A stretch of DNA of 31,690 nucleotides from Nitrospira sp. GTDB lineage: Bacteria; UBA9089; CG2-30-40-21; SBAY01. Position numbers and translations under genes: made by a program. Below the pieces are notes generated by a model. That model saw only the letters and a list, made by a program, of their open reading frames with translations. It was not told the DNA's origin and did not search any database. The stretch spans positions 1 to 31,690 of the forward strand of contig SBAY01000239.1 in assembly GCA_005239945.1 (NCBI GenBank). The letters are read 5' to 3'. Every line of letters begins with the position of its first letter. Position 1 is the stretch's first letter. This document shows positions 12,001 through 16,683 of this stretch, piece after piece.

Positions 12001-12151
12001 TTTCTATCTTCCAGTAATTATCCTGTTTTTTTATCTGTGGTTGCTCAAAGGAATAGGTAATTTTGATGAGTTCATTTGAAGAGGAAGCCCATACATTCAT
12101 ATTCAAACCCAAAACTACTCCCAGAATAACCCACAATACTAATCTTTTCAT
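1..12151 (-). CDS. Giant gingipain-like C25 cysteine peptidase, 3' end outside window
   Basis: Exported cysteine endopeptidase of clan CD, probably cell-surface. The frame is open from the ATG at 12151 to base 1, giving 4050 visible residues. A Shine-Dalgarno AGGGAGGTG precedes the ATG. Visible order: signal peptide (1-20); C25 propeptide-like region (about 25-190); C25 catalytic domain (about 230-630) with the dyad His496 (NHLGHSN) and Cys527 (SQGCYNG), 31 residues apart, and a closing LFGDPE motif; Ig-like domain (about 650-740); carboxypeptidase-regulatory-like domain (about 760-830). Then come seven HYDIN-like and six GDGIxSPGE modules carrying inserted domains (about 838-3400), an Fn3 domain (about 3401-3488), several Ig-like domains, and finally ALVYPNPYYADK at 4039-4050. 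That last motif is how T9SS type A / FlgD-like tails begin, so I infer the stop lies roughly 80 codons beyond the left edge. Known gingipains are under half this length. Domain names come from motif recognition; the C25 call is firm. Confidence 0.9.
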   Translation of the reverse strand, partial: MKRLVLWVILGVVLGLNMNVWASSSNELIKITYSFEQPQIKKQDNYWKIEMKGLPEYGLPGQPVLPFKTARILIPYNKEVKDVKVICGKKVDIKGSYLIEPGQMPVPLSSKGQKKIILPDKRIYESSSPFPDKVFSPASSQTKKGYRILLVNLHPVKYIPNEGRIYYYEEITIEVSTTPSVKGISPLSLSPRALPRDSQEIKKMGIVDNPELLDNYPKANGIFKTASLLTPGQYDYVIITNEELLKSSGKYTFYDLANHKNRKGVKTTIVTTEWIYANYDGTRPDGGNDKQTRIRNFIIDAYNTWGIDYVLLGGDGDGADVGGESGNTIIPHRGLYASIEEEESDKDIPADLYYACLDGSFDGDRDGIYGEPNDGEDGGEIDFYAEVYVGRAPVDSPEEVSNFVRKTIAYETTFYNKDALMVGELLWETNPPTFGGDYKDEIKNGTDTWGYTTVGFPKDWKVSTLYDRDIYPEEWKKEDLILLINNGIHIINHLGHSNVDYNMRMFNKDVDTLLTNDRYFFGYSQGCYNGAFDNRGDAGEYLPYDAIAEHFTTGTHGAFAIVGNSRYGWGIHNSTNGPSQYFDRQFFDGLFGEGILNLGRINQDSKEDNIGFIGVEYPYSAIRWCYYQLNLFGDPETPLAGILSQGRIILDKDYYTPSDTIQITVMDKDLNTGTQTRQEYTGIVGISASGGDTEPSIRIIETGPDTNIFTGTILLTDNPPIPGNGKLEAQDGESIRASYLDADDGSGSPATVRATATVGFLSTISGKVTNIDTGLCIASATVYYKGPLSGMVTTNEYGSYTITNLRNGQYLLSVSALGYSNSDEVEVILPPDAIINFSLGIPDISVFPSSFDITIPQGSKTTRKMSISNIGSGNSSFDITFREEWLSLSVLSGIIPAGSSTDITIVFDSGQLEATTHFGTITIYSNDLDEEEVTLPVAMTLSPAPNVVLENCKIIGDTNNDGVLSPGERVDIEIALRNAGGITATQVKATIFTDDPWINITDNYGSFGDILPEETKADPFSFKINPSTPEHLATFTISITSEGYRWQDSFMIDILKASDISISPGSFDITLPQGSKTIRTMTIRNDGTEDLEFSLFSGGMIESLGLLFKESKKEGLSIFPGDIRERFSNLVRERHILSPPLLSYRPTSYFRLSTSTASADVLLVFADEFGSPTIIGSLLESFDNIGRVDYFDATAKKEILPPILETSPTPTLSKLKEYDVVVVLSGPASFADPKTLGDLLADYVDSGGRVVLTVATFGEGEWQLQGRLMTDGYSPFVPGPMYFDTTNLGTFATDHPIMIGIKEVSDEITCQVSLTEGATLVALWDNGYPFVATKPTGVVCVNGYVLNEGDWSGDMPLVIHNAIIYLMEKWLSLSPLSGIIPQGESMDITLTIDPNELESGRYCDAISIYSNDPDEEKIGVPVAMTLTPAPNIIYDGYRLDGDGIASPSETVQMEVSLKNVGGVMANNVSGRLSVNSPYITIIDNLKNFGNILPDGTVTRGFKFSIDPACPDKHQATFTLTITDTDGNTWEEGFVVIVAIIWDPDVEVACSSFSVSLPEGSTTTRLVTISNRGQEDLVFKISGMELKLMPKWLSAFPSSGTITHGSSIDVTLAFNSEGESAGTHNATIIIISNDPDEGLYPLYATMFVHPYPIIRYNSHTISGDGIPSPGETIDMDITLVNVSEVDGYGVSATLTTTSTYTTILDSHKEFGEIPPYGTGTASGFRFSIDLACPDGHIIPFLLNIIDSSGRSWQERFEITVLRTDLSISKYISSFSGYAGNPITYRIEYKNQSMVSAGSVMIKDYLPPGVDYSYDTSGITPNITGTLSTGLLILWNIGVVPGSSTNFFYITGTVSDTILGSTTITNFASITTTIPESNYENNYASSSVHIGTKAADLYIYKEVDSFSGYLGDPITYRIKYNNQGALEAGSVTIVDNLPPYVEYSTNTSGISPIITGNLSTGLILTWHVGSLSAYSPYSYILLTGTVSDITIGETTITNYASITTTAPESNYDNNLSICKANIFTFPEIEILPTSFNITLPQNHLATRTLSISNTGRAELEYEIELPISSADWLSIEPARGTVASLSKKNLIVTFDAKVNQGTHTADIFIHFNDPDEGIITVSVTLIVTPEPIIEYATYTIEFDTDKNGIPSPGESIEAKISLKNIGRIDAYGVCGTISTQDTYTTIIDNNIYFGTITSGSITIAQDNFTFMITSNCPDNHHVKFTLDITDSLGRSWKDTFGITIIGVPHISVTPTSFEVDLSQGKITSRTMTIKNDGTSDLKFFIDSRNRKNLGLFPSSLDISSELSISEGNSLAKKSESFGDGSPFTLSSGGPDESGYSWQDSDELYGPTYNWIDITGIGTKITNIYDDSNVGPFDIGFNFPFYGTTFNTFRFCTNGFISFTSNSTNFSNDSIPNISAPYNLIAPFWDDLDFRDSGSAYYWSNGLDTLVISYINVPHHSNGGPYTFQIILKKSGEIIYQYQSMSSPTDSATIGIQNGSGTIGLQIAYNTFYIHNELAIEISPSEVDEPKPVWLEVNPSEGVVSPGSYMDILLNFDADELEEGRYGATLYILSNDLQKPEIPIFATMTVTPSPFLTIATYTLGTETNGDGILSPGEAGTISAILLNKGRIEAINLRGTITTRDSNITLHQNFFSFGTVNSQATITFSFGFDVGIDAPDYEVVFLLELVDKTGLTWTGAMTIPVFGLPEIEVEPDSFMISLEQNQRETRSLTITNKGTRDLIFNIKPAGGTGSMVLFDPEEGNPIDVSRIEAKVAGGELYLQIFFASPVPETSYGYGGAIGLDTDQNPYTGERFYDIGIDFGIGLEKSIGKEEWEIAVWDIIADRFTGTFTVPFNPLELGFSVPLSMLGGDDGNMDMIFEFDDDIIPDKGHGTIGPSQADWLSVSPSSGTISAFSSEVVTCSFDGFRPPGTYTGSLLIESNDQNISIPATMIVLLVPIIEYATHTLNGDGIPNPGETIEMTVILTNSGQVDAMDVYGTLSTTDAYITMGTSSLSFGTIPISGRAIGKFTFSIDSRCPDNHLALLTLIATDLHGHSWKIGIGILVRKIPQIGIEPSSFNLTLPQEGSATSSITIKNTGSGDLRFGLYPIKMGSVALISDDMQLEAITYILDEMEITYALLNNNRSHLYTSNLPLLSQYPVIIFYNSDRAITQAEYDALKEYLQQDGSLLVTGWDSLGDPDDPLLAELVRSSDYGDNIDSSRFEVIDSQHPIMNGPYGGYPKGSLFSPGHYDHDRAEADRERGAVTIAEFKSGCDKIVAYESEFRGKVVYWNGNYACYDWTTERSLNLSEEEPKLINAPMSQPSPELVNILKNTLSWLMKPNWLFAHPIQGVIAPNSQREISLCFTANNKIPGSYTAIINIISNDLDNPLLLTSVTMNVTNTQPKPPVWQAVTNPATDGKLNLSWSPNFESDIAGYKIYYGTSTGIYTTIIDTETISTIYTLQGLTNGIAYYIALTAYDTLGSESTKSEEKVGIPTGPIAYLIIEYLDGKEVGTYALTTNETLILYCRGYDADGNLIGDISGTWMVTGSIGEMSHRVGTSTTFDAKKVGTGTIRVEDSANHFDETDVITVNVGALAKVKIENQAGNEIATHSMTTDETLTVYCRGYDADDNLIGDVNGTWTVTGGIGNVLPIVGTQTTFDAKKVGTGTINIEDTTGHSDKTGMITVTVGRLSYINIIPSILEISVEGTNSFTAQGYDVDNNPIPNLNYLWSIIGNIGIVSPTVGFITTFKAGTISCSGTLTTAYGNITKSVIITVTPGPVEKLAFVQPTAATCTTGMAGTMTIQTQDGFGNPAVANTTIVVSGNAQSRFAPSSSGVEWTVTGTFSIAGTSNLVFFFKQNDTTTSVVITALGVNTSTTCSVTILPLATNTSGTIVADDGKTQVKVGTGSLTGEGYIEIDTSGTSTADIVLAGNAKDDADPRINRVEGTLRKLEVCGNATITTTVRIFIPYPDSNPDDGYVDGVTPPMLASSLAIYHLVGTETTAKWERVASSQVDPINKVVYANISDFSFYILMGAGFEPNLEKALVYPNPYYADK
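2140..9640 (-). repeat. Alternating HYDIN-like (A) and SPGE-loop (B) modules in the giant peptidase
   Basis: Seven A modules share a first half like SFDITLPQGS followed by TMTIRNDGTEDLEF, and a second half like WLSxxPxSG ending in SNDPDE and PVAMT. Their starts lie near 9640, 8975, 7530, 6090, 5430, 4050 and 2965. Six B modules (near 9340, 7880, 7215, 5785, 4400 and 3310) begin with a loop such as GDTNNDGVLSPGE and contain a FGxI strand and a CPDxH-type strand. The B loop resembles the acidic calcium-binding loops common in such extracellular modules. Two DUF11-type domains (about 6870-6120) lie between B3 and A4. Confidence 0.75.
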
Positions 12152-12155
12152 TCAA

Positions 12156-12164
12156 CACCTCCCT
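12156..12164 (-). promoter_or_regulatory. Ribosome binding site of the giant peptidase gene
   Basis: Minus-strand AGGGAGGTG lies four bases before the ATG at 12151. It fixes the start, and the codons that follow read as a signal peptide. Confidence 0.75.
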
Positions 12165-12196
12165 AAGGCTCTGTTCCTATTCAATTGATGGTTAAA

Positions 12197-12257
12197 GTAA
12201 CACAAGCATCCTGCTTGTAATTATTTGTTCATTCCTCAATCTGGAAGATTGAGTTAC
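12197..12257. repeat. Composite of two small palindromes facing outwards
   Basis: Bases 12197-12218 form a palindrome (ACAAGCA-TCC-TGCTTGT) preceded by GTAAC. Bases 12235-12257 form a second one (CTCAATC-TGGA-AGATTGAG) followed by TTAC. Both follow one plan: a 7-8 bp stem, a GGA loop and a TTAC tail. They point in opposite directions, so the block starts with GTAAC and ends with GTTAC. The first unit matches 19093-19114 over 22 bases on the opposite strand. It looks like a non-coding interspersed element; its function is unknown. Confidence 0.65.
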
Positions 12258-12311
12258 TTTTTGCTATTGTCACTATTAATCAAATTATCAGGGACAAGGC
12301 AGTAGCAAAAT

Positions 12312-12355
12312 TTGGGATTTGAATTTCAGGATGTTTGATTTGTAAATCCCGAAAA
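12312..12355 (-). terminator. Possible hairpin after the CheR gene
   Basis: On the minus strand, 17 bases after the CheR stop, TTTCGGGATTT pairs with AAATCCCAAA across a loop of about 23 bases, followed by a short T-rich stretch. The loop is long and the T-run poor, so this is a weak terminator candidate or simply a spacer hairpin. Confidence 0.3.
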
Positions 12356-12371
12356 GATTAATTCCCAACGA

Positions 12372-13892
12372 CTACATTATCTTCTTTATCCTCTCGATAT
12401 TTCGCTGGCAGGTTTGAATTAAGATTTCTTTAGAAAAGCCTCCACCAATTTTAGGTAGGGTGCCCTTATCTTTATTCAATACCTCTATTGTTGCCTTGTA
12501 TTCTACTATAGCTTTATGATACTCTTTATTTATAGAGTAGATATTAGCCAGGTTAAAATGGGCTAAGGGAAAGTTAGGGTCTAAATAGATAGTTTTCTTG
12601 AATTCCGTGATTGCCTCTTCTGTTTCCCCTTTTTTGTTAAGAATAATGCCTAAAAGGAAATGGGCCGGGGAAAGTAATGAATCAAGTTCTAATGCCTTAC
12701 GACATTCCCTTTCTGCCTCATTAAATTGTTCCTTATTGGCATAAATATCGGCTAACATAAGATATGTCTCGGGATGTTCATCCGTACACTCGATTATCTT
12801 CATCAATTCAAATAATGCCTTTTCAAACATATCTGCCTCAAAATAATATTGGGCGGTTTTATATAATTCCCCTATTTTCTCATCAATAACAGGTTTTTTT
12901 GCTTGAGCCTTAATTGCTTTGATGTCTTTCTTGAGCAAGGTATCTTCTCTTCTAATTTTGGGGGAAGGTTCTGTGATTTTTTCTATGGTGATTTTTTCCC
13001 TCTTAGTTTCCCCTGCTATCTTGATAGCCGGTTTTTGATACATAAAGTTGCCTTCTATTTCTACTAATTCGAATTCGTTCGAGATATGATAGAGGGATTC
13101 CGATGCCCCAATAAACAGATAACCTCCCTTCTGAAGACTATTATAAAAATTACTTATTACCCGTTTAGTTGACTCATGTTTAAAATAAATAGTCACATTT
13201 CTGCAAAAGATGATATCCCAATAATCACCCATTTTAGACAAAGGAAATGGTTCCCTGATTAAATTGAAGTACTCAAAATTCACGGCTTTTTTAATTTCGT
13301 CTTTCAGGATAAATTTTTTATCATTCTGAATAAAATATTTTTCGATATAGCTTCTATCCGTTGACCTGAGAGACCATTTAGAATAGACACCTTCCTGGGC
13401 TACCTTTAATGCCTTTGTGCTTACATCCGAGGCAAATATTTCTATATCCCACATTAGTGCAGGTTGTAAAGATGGTAATATCTCTAATAAAGTAATGGCA
13501 ATCGAATATGGTTCTTCCCCGGTAGAGCAACCAGCAGACCAGATTCGAATACCATTACTACCCTGGGCTTGTTTTCTTTTGATAATCTCCGGCAGGAGAT
13601 GCTTACGAAGTGTATAAAAATGTTTTGCATCACGAAAAAAATATGTTTCACAAACAGTAATCAGGTTGAGTATTTCTTTGAATTCTTCCTCCCCTCGTGG
13701 ATTATATTTTAAGAATTTATAATAATCAGTATATCCGGACAGGTTCAAGAATGTAGTTCGGGCTAAAAGGGCCTTCCTTAACATATCCCGTTTAATCTCA
13801 TCTATGAATATACCGCTATTTTGTAATATGAAATCCTGGAATAATAAAAATTCCTCATCGGTCATATCTGCTTCTACTCGATGGTAATCCAT
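12372..13892 (-). CDS. cheR: CheR-type chemoreceptor methyltransferase with C-terminal TPRs
   Basis: SAM-dependent glutamate O-methyltransferase of chemoreceptors, acting in the cytoplasm; 506 residues against about 280 for plain CheR. The CheR N-terminal helical domain covers about 10-70 and the methyltransferase about 75-285. Visible motifs: TVCETYFFRD (79-88), the SAM-binding loop WSAGCSTGEEPYS (118-130), CRNVTIYF (230-237) and IGASESL (261-267). A charged linker (about 290-340) leads to four TPRs (about 341-476). TPR-bearing CheRs are usual in non-canonical chemosensory systems, where the repeats bind partner proteins. An AAAGGAG-type ribosome site lies 5' of the ATG. It follows the GGDEF gene after a 119-base hairpin-bearing spacer and precedes the giant peptidase. 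No receptor, CheA or CheW is in the window. Confidence 0.93.
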   Translation of the reverse strand: MDYHRVEADMTDEEFLLFQDFILQNSGIFIDEIKRDMLRKALLARTTFLNLSGYTDYYKFLKYNPRGEEEFKEILNLITVCETYFFRDAKHFYTLRKHLLPEIIKRKQAQGSNGIRIWSAGCSTGEEPYSIAITLLEILPSLQPALMWDIEIFASDVSTKALKVAQEGVYSKWSLRSTDRSYIEKYFIQNDKKFILKDEIKKAVNFEYFNLIREPFPLSKMGDYWDIIFCRNVTIYFKHESTKRVISNFYNSLQKGGYLFIGASESLYHISNEFELVEIEGNFMYQKPAIKIAGETKREKITIEKITEPSPKIRREDTLLKKDIKAIKAQAKKPVIDEKIGELYKTAQYYFEADMFEKALFELMKIIECTDEHPETYLMLADIYANKEQFNEAERECRKALELDSLLSPAHFLLGIILNKKGETEEAITEFKKTIYLDPNFPLAHFNLANIYSINKEYHKAIVEYKATIEVLNKDKGTLPKIGGGFSKEILIQTCQRNIERIKKIM

Positions 13893-13913
13893 GATTTTTT
13901 GCTCTCCTTTATT

Positions 13914-14013
13914 AGGTATTAGGTATCAGGTATCAGGTAAAGAGTTAGAAAAAGAGTTTTTATCCTTCTTTTATTAGTCTTATCTGACACCTGATACCTG
14001 ACACCTGATACCT
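13914..14013. repeat. Spacer hairpin with 7-base periodic arms (unit GGTATCA)
   Basis: Left arm 13914-13938 and right arm 13989-14013 are reverse complements over 25 bases with two mismatches, around a 50-base loop. Each arm is a tandem run of 7-base units close to GGTATCA. The right arm touches the stop codon of the GGDEF gene (14012-14014). Confidence 0.85.
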
Positions 14014-15469
14014 ACTCTGCAAGACAGACCCTATTTTTTCCTTCTCTTTTTGCCTGGTAAAGTGCCTTATCTATCTTCTCGATAAACTCAAATTTATCCG
14101 CTACCTTCAAGTCTGGATATGTGCCCACACCTATACTCATAGTCACATAAGTTTTAGGTGGAAGTCCGGAGAAGATATATTCTCCAATTGCCTGTCTTAT
14201 TCTTTCGGCGGTTCCAGCGGCGCCTTTGGCATCTGTTTCTGGCATAATAACGGTAAATTCTTCACCACCATATCGGGCAATCACATCTATATCCCGCACA
14301 ACCCGTTTCAACAAAGAACCTATTCCTTTTAAGACCACATCACCTACCTGATGTCCGTAAGTATCATTTATCTTTTTAAAATTATCTATATCGCCGATTA
14401 ATAAAGAAAAGGTTAATTTGTATCTTTTGGCACGCTGGAATTCATTCTCTAATATTTCCTGAAAATGACGGTGATTATAACATTTAGTCAATCCATCCGT
14501 AATGGCTAAGAGTTTAAATTCATCGTAAAACATGGCATTGTTGATGACAATGGAAGCCTCATTGGTGATAATATCAAGTAATTCTATTATTTCGGCACTG
14601 AAGGCGTTTTCATAGGAACTAGCCAGATACAGAATACCGATTATCGATTTATGTGCTCGCAGGGGAATAGTTAATATGGACTTCGCCCGCTCAGGATAAT
14701 TCCCCTTTGTCCTTGTAGCAGTTGATTTAACGGTTGTTATCTTGAGATTATCCTTTCTAATCGAAAATCCTGCCTTTGTAATTCCTTCCTTGGTAATATT
14801 AGTAATACTTTCAGTTATAAAAATTTCACTAACAGGTTGATTTTCATAGAGCATCATATTCATTATTTCATTTTGTTCTATAAGCACTGCCCCAAGGTGG
14901 TAATTGACCACGCGATTTAATAATTTTAAAATCTCCTTGATGACATCTTCACAATTATCCTGGGTGCGGGCAATACTATTGAGTTCATTCAAAATAGTTG
15001 TTTGAAACAATTTTTTGTCAAGTAATCCATTGAGACGATAGAGAATATTATCAATAGTTGTTTGTGGGGCTTCGATGGGTTTTTTCTCCCTTTGTTTTTT
15101 TGACTTTTCAAGGACTCTGATAATAGAATTAAACAATTCATCCGATTCGAAATCCTTGATGATATATTCATCTGCCCCGGTTTGTAATCCCCAGAATTTA
15201 TCCTTGGGTTGGTCTTGAGAGGTAAGCATAATGACGGGTATATAGGATATATTTTCATCACCTTTCAATAATCTACAAACCTGATATCCATTCATTTTCG
15301 GCATAAGCACATCAAGTAACATAAGATCTGGTAATTCCCTGTATGCCTGTTCTATAGCCTCAATCCCGTCTTTGGCTACCACGGTAACATAACCTTCTTT
15401 TTCCAGAAAAAACTTTAACATCTCAACAATTGTAGGACTATCGTCTGCAATTAAAATCTTTTCAGACAC
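14012..15469 (-). CDS. Response regulator with GAF and GGDEF domains (diguanylate cyclase)
   Basis: Predicted cytoplasmic enzyme making cyclic di-GMP from two GTP under control of a receiver domain; 485 residues. The receiver (1-120) has acidic residues D9 and D10, phospho-acceptor D53, T83 and K105. A GAF-like domain covers about 160-315. The GGDEF domain (about 320-485) has an intact active site GGEEF (401-405) and an inhibitory I-site RDID (392-395) exactly five residues before it, so both catalysis and product feedback are expected. The start is GTG at 15469, supported by AAGGAGGA at 15476-15483. The first eight bases overlap the end of cheB, a sign of translational coupling. The layout recalls PleD, but with one receiver and an added GAF domain. 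Confidence 0.93.
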   Translation of the reverse strand: MSEKILIADDSPTIVEMLKFFLEKEGYVTVVAKDGIEAIEQAYRELPDLMLLDVLMPKMNGYQVCRLLKGDENISYIPVIMLTSQDQPKDKFWGLQTGADEYIIKDFESDELFNSIIRVLEKSKKQREKKPIEAPQTTIDNILYRLNGLLDKKLFQTTILNELNSIARTQDNCEDVIKEILKLLNRVVNYHLGAVLIEQNEIMNMMLYENQPVSEIFITESITNITKEGITKAGFSIRKDNLKITTVKSTATRTKGNYPERAKSILTIPLRAHKSIIGILYLASSYENAFSAEIIELLDIITNEASIVINNAMFYDEFKLLAITDGLTKCYNHRHFQEILENEFQRAKRYKLTFSLLIGDIDNFKKINDTYGHQVGDVVLKGIGSLLKRVVRDIDVIARYGGEEFTVIMPETDAKGAAGTAERIRQAIGEYIFSGLPPKTYVTMSIGVGTYPDLKVADKFEFIEKIDKALYQAKREGKNRVCLAE

Positions 15470-16526
15470 CTGCAGTCCTCCTTATCAGCTCATCCGAGAT
15501 AGCCTCTAACGATAAGACCTTATCTACCACACCCATCTCAATGGCTGCCTTTGGCATACCAAATATGGCACAACTCTCTTCGTCCTCGGCTATCGTAAAA
15601 CCGCCTGCTTCCCTGATTGCCTTTATTCCCATAGCCCCATCATCCCCCATCCCGGTAAGAATGACACCTATGGTTGATTGACCATACACCTTAGCTACCG
15701 ATGAAAGTAAGACATTCCCTGCAGGTTTATGTCCACCTACCGGCGGCGTATCCTCTAATTTTATCTTCTCATCCATAGTTACGAGCATATGAACAAATGA
15801 TGGTGCTACATAAACTACTCCTGGACATAGTTTCTCACCATCTTTTCCTTCTTTAATTTCTATGGCACACTCATTGTTCCACCAATCAACTAACCCTTTG
15901 GTGAATCCAGGCGAGATGTGTTGAACAATGACTATGGGCATAGAAAAATCTTTGGGTAATTTAGCTAAGATTTTTCGGACTGTTTTAGGCCCTCCTGTAG
16001 ATGAAGCTATGGCTGCTATCTTAAAATGGCCATGCTGTTCGACAGGTCGGACAGGTACGGCAGGTCTGACCTCTGATACTTCTTTTTTGGGTAATCTCCC
16101 CACTAAATGGGTAATCACCTTAATATTGGCAAATAATTTCACCTTATCGATTAGTTGTTTTCTTACTTTTGATGCAGGTTTTGACAGTTCTGAAATAGTA
16201 GGTCGCTCCACAACATCCACTGCCCCGGCGTTTAATGCCTTAAAGGCAATCTTCATATCTTGAGGAAGCAAGGAGGTAATAACTAAAATAGGTGTAGGAT
16301 GATAAGCCATAATATGTTCTGTGGCTATAAGCCCATCCATAATCGGCATAACAATATCCATGGTGATTATATCCGGTTTTAATACCGGGATTAAGTCTAT
16401 TGCCTCTTTACCATTACTGGCTGTCCCAATTACTTTTATGCCTTCTTCATTTTCCAATGTATTAAGTATGGCATCTCTAATAACCGCTGAGTCATCTACA
16501 ATCAGGACCTTTATCATTTCCTTCAT
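15462..16526 (-). CDS. cheB: CheB: chemoreceptor methylesterase / glutamine deamidase
   Basis: Removes methyl groups from chemoreceptor glutamates and deamidates glutamines; opposes CheR. It has 354 residues, normal for the family. The receiver domain (about 4-120) has D11 and D12 and phospho-acceptor D57. A linker (about 140-167) leads to the CheB catalytic domain (168-350) with all three catalytic residues: S176 in ASSTGGP, H203 in VQHIS and D296 in LTGMGDDGA. First gene of the signalling cluster; its last eight bases overlap the GGDEF gene. The ATG at 16526 follows GAGGTG at about 11 bases; a second ATG three codons later has AAGGA close upstream and is a possible alternative start. A hairpin element lies just upstream. 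No CheA is nearby, so the phosphate donor must be encoded elsewhere. Confidence 0.95.
   Translation of the reverse strand: MKEMIKVLIVDDSAVIRDAILNTLENEEGIKVIGTASNGKEAIDLIPVLKPDIITMDIVMPIMDGLIATEHIMAYHPTPILVITSLLPQDMKIAFKALNAGAVDVVERPTISELSKPASKVRKQLIDKVKLFANIKVITHLVGRLPKKEVSEVRPAVPVRPVEQHGHFKIAAIASSTGGPKTVRKILAKLPKDFSMPIVIVQHISPGFTKGLVDWWNNECAIEIKEGKDGEKLCPGVVYVAPSFVHMLVTMDEKIKLEDTPPVGGHKPAGNVLLSSVAKVYGQSTIGVILTGMGDDGAMGIKAIREAGGFTIAEDEESCAIFGMPKAAIEMGVVDKVLSLEAISDELIRRTAGV
15476..15483 (-). promoter_or_regulatory. Ribosome binding site deciding a GTG start
   Basis: Minus-strand AAGGAGGA lies inside the end of cheB, six bases before the GTG at 15469. It supports that non-ATG start, from which the receiver domain is full-length. 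Confidence 0.7.
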
Positions 16527-16545
16527 TTCTTTATTTCACCTCTTA

Positions 16546-16608
16546 TAATCAGGTAATCGGTAATCAGTAACAGCCAATAGATACTTTTTCTTCACCGATA
16601 ACCTGATT
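16546..16608. repeat. Spacer hairpin with 7-base periodic left arm (unit GTAATCA)
   Basis: AATCAGGTAATCGGT (16547-16561) is the reverse complement of 16594-16608 with one mismatch. The left side continues as 7-base units TAATCAG, GTAATCG, GTAATCA, GTAACAG. It lies just upstream of cheB's ribosome binding site, so it could affect cheB expression; no function is shown. Confidence 0.75.
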
Positions 16609-16683
16609 TTAATCAGCTTCTCCCTTTCCCCTTTTTTACAGAATTTTTGCCATAATGAGAATTGCAGTCATTGAGCAGAACTG

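Noticed and set aside
1..12151. Frameshift or fusion of several genes in the giant frame
   Set aside because: The frame stays open from 12151 to base 1, and recognisable domains follow each other in the same frame throughout.
13914..14013. CRISPR-like array in the GGTATCA repeats
   Set aside because: The units are only 7 bases, contiguous, and form two inverted arms; there are no spacers and no cas genes.
15928..16263. Plus-strand frame of 111 codons opposite cheB
   Set aside because: It is antisense to the well-conserved CheB catalytic region, with no ribosome site or family match that I can see.
16527..16683. Sigma-54 or sigma-70 promoter upstream of cheB
   Set aside because: TGGCA- and TATAA-like words are present, but spacing does not fit either consensus.
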